6,065 nucleotides of DNA from Solirubrobacterales bacterium. Lineage in GTDB: Bacteria; Actinomycetota; Thermoleophilia; Solirubrobacterales; Solirubrobacteraceae. The DNA lies in assembly GCA_013696535.1 (NCBI GenBank), contig JACCYI010000306.1, positions 1 to 6,065 on the forward strand, read 5' to 3'. This document shows, in pieces, positions 5,663 through 6,065 of this stretch. Every line of letters begins with the position of its first letter. The stretch's first letter is position 1. A program made the translations under genes and the position numbers. The notes under the pieces are model-generated. The model did not search any database, was not told where the DNA came from, and saw only the letters and a program-made list of their open reading frames with translations.

Positions 5663-5668
5663 CCCATC

Positions 5669-5842
5669 ATGGGTGACGGAACTGGTGACGAGATCAAGGG
5701 CCGCATGAAGGAAGCCGGGGGAGACCTGACGGGCGATAAGGACCTCAAGAACGAAGGCAAGGTCGACCGCGCTTCCGGCACGGTCAAGGACAAGGTCGGA
5801 GACGTAGGCGACAAGGCCAAGGACGCGATCCGCAAGGACTGA
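5669..5842 (+). CDS. CsbD-family small stress protein
   Basis: The 57-residue, highly charged product begins MGDGTGDEIKGRMKEAGGDL and continues with the family's Gly/Lys/Asp-rich helical repeats: LTGDKDLKNEGKVDRASG (about 20-37) and then KDKVGDVGDKAKDAI. CsbD-like proteins are hydrophilic, probably cytosolic general-stress proteins found across bacteria, with no established biochemical activity. Bacillus csbD is controlled by sigma-B. The length is slightly short for the family (usually about 60-70) but the core pattern is intact. The start is set by AGAGGAG six bases upstream, and a sigma-B-type promoter lies just before it. It is transcribed divergently from the SDR and convergently with the P450, whose stop is only seven bases beyond the csbD stop. 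I infer expression under osmotic, stationary-phase or similar stress. Confidence 0.9.
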   Translation: MGDGTGDEIKGRMKEAGGDLTGDKDLKNEGKVDRASGTVKDKVGDVGDKAKDAIRKD

Positions 5843-5849
5843 CCGCCAC

Positions 5850-6065
5850 TCAGACGTCCCACAGGACGTCCACGGCGGGAGGCTTGCGGAACACCAGTCC
5901 ACGGACGGCCGGTGGGCTATCCTGCTCGAGGCGGAGGCCGGGTAGCCCCTCGAGCAGGGTCGCCAGCGCGACGTGGGCCTCCAGTCGGGCGAGATGCATT
6001 CCGATGCACACATGCGGGCCACTGGCGAACGCCAGATGACGGCCGGCGTTGGAGCGCCGTAGGTC
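5850..6065 (-). CDS. Cytochrome P450, C-terminal 71 codons (cut by window edge)
   Basis: Reading the minus strand from the window edge gives an open frame of 71 codons ending in TGA at 5850-5852. Residues 13-27 of this fragment, [15 protein letters not shown], are the P450 haem-binding signature FxxGxxxCxGxxLAR. Cys20 (codon 6008-6006) is the haem thiolate ligand, and Glu29 follows in the L helix as usual. The remainder, ending in [13 protein letters not shown], fits the final beta region of soluble bacterial class I P450s. Substrate recognition regions lie outside the window, so the oxidised substrate cannot be guessed. Redox partners are not seen here. It is on the same strand as the SDR but separated from it by the oppositely oriented csbD-like gene, so a shared operon is doubtful. 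The gene is complete at its 3' end only. Confidence 0.93.
   Translation of the reverse strand, partial: DLRRSNAGRHLAFASGPHVCIGMHLARLEAHVALATLLEGLPGLRLEQDSPPAVRGLVFRKPPAVDVLWDV
5853..5870. terminator. Stem-loop after csbD, inside the P450 3' end
   Basis: GACGTCC (5853-5859) and GGACGTC (5864-5870) form a perfect 7-bp stem with a CACA loop, ten bases after the csbD stop. No T-run follows on either strand, so it is not a textbook intrinsic terminator. It could still end or stabilise the csbD message. On the other strand it lies in the last P450 codons. Confidence 0.35.
5921..5958. repeat. Perfect 11-bp inverted repeat within the P450 coding end
   Basis: CCTGCTCGAGG (5921-5931) and CCTCGAGCAGG (5948-5958) are exact inverted copies separated by 16 bases. 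On the coding strand they encode the LLEG and RLEQ parts of [12 protein letters not shown]. The stem would be very stable in mRNA. Function is unknown, and high-GC Leu-Glu codon use may explain it. Confidence 0.6.

Noticed and set aside
5612..5668. N-terminal extension of the csbD-like gene from TTG 5612
   Set aside because: It begins inside the sigma-B-type -35 box and lacks a ribosome binding site, whereas ATG 5669 has AGAGGAG at ideal spacing.
5507..6022. 171-codon minus-strand ORF spanning the P450 end and antisense of csbD
   Set aside because: It uses the wrong frame through the P450 haem region. The correct frame carries [10 protein letters not shown] and stops at 5850.

Overview
This 6,065-base window is GC-rich (about two thirds G+C by eye). 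It carries F420-type luciferase-like oxidoreductase, MarR/MFS, short-chain dehydrogenase, cytochrome P450 and CsbD-type stress genes. That mix, plus an HNH protein of a type I associate with Thermoleophilia-like soil actinobacteria, suggests an uncultured or soil Actinomycetota member. A Chloroflexota origin is not excluded, because the assignment rests on remembered family patterns and no search was run.

Layout from left to right. Bases 1-293 (+) hold an HNH-nuclease ORF that looks damaged: an N-terminal piece with its own ribosome binding site lies in one frame and the HNH core in another. Five bases after its stop is a tRNA-Asn(GUU) gene (299-372, +) with one extra base in the D-stem. From 334 to 4741 there are four tightly packed minus-strand genes. 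In transcription order they are a MarR repressor, a 14-TM DHA2-type MFS exporter, an LLM-class (probably F420-dependent) oxidoreductase and an MGT/GT1-type glycosyltransferase. Junctions are a 4-base overlap, then gaps of 12 and 14 bases. The glycosyltransferase frame runs into the antisense strand of the tRNA and stops in its anticodon loop. Upstream on the same strand is an SDR dehydrogenase (4773-5495). Then come a 173-base divergent region, a small CsbD-family gene on the plus strand (5669-5842), and the last 71 codons of a cytochrome P450 on the minus strand, cut by the window edge (5850-6065).

How the genes may work together (inference). The MarR-exporter-oxidoreductase-glycosyltransferase block reads as a ligand-inducible unit that would reduce or oxidise a small molecule, glycosylate it and pump it out. 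Two palindromes fill the 31-base gap before marR and overlap its start codon and a -10-like element. There is no Shine-Dalgarno sequence there, so marR may be an autoregulated leaderless transcript. CsbD has a good sigma-B-type promoter match (GTTGAT, 14 bases, GGGTAT), which fits its known general-stress role. The SDR and P450 are on the same strand upstream but are not evidently part of the MarR unit.

I found no CRISPR array, insertion sequence, riboswitch or clearly unprecedented system. The most notable points are the marR operator/leaderless start, the putative modify-and-export operon, the csbD promoter, and the cluster of oddities around the tRNA: a damaged HNH gene, a 12-bp duplication of the tRNA 5' end, a bulged D-stem, and a neighbouring gene reading through the tRNA antisense strand.
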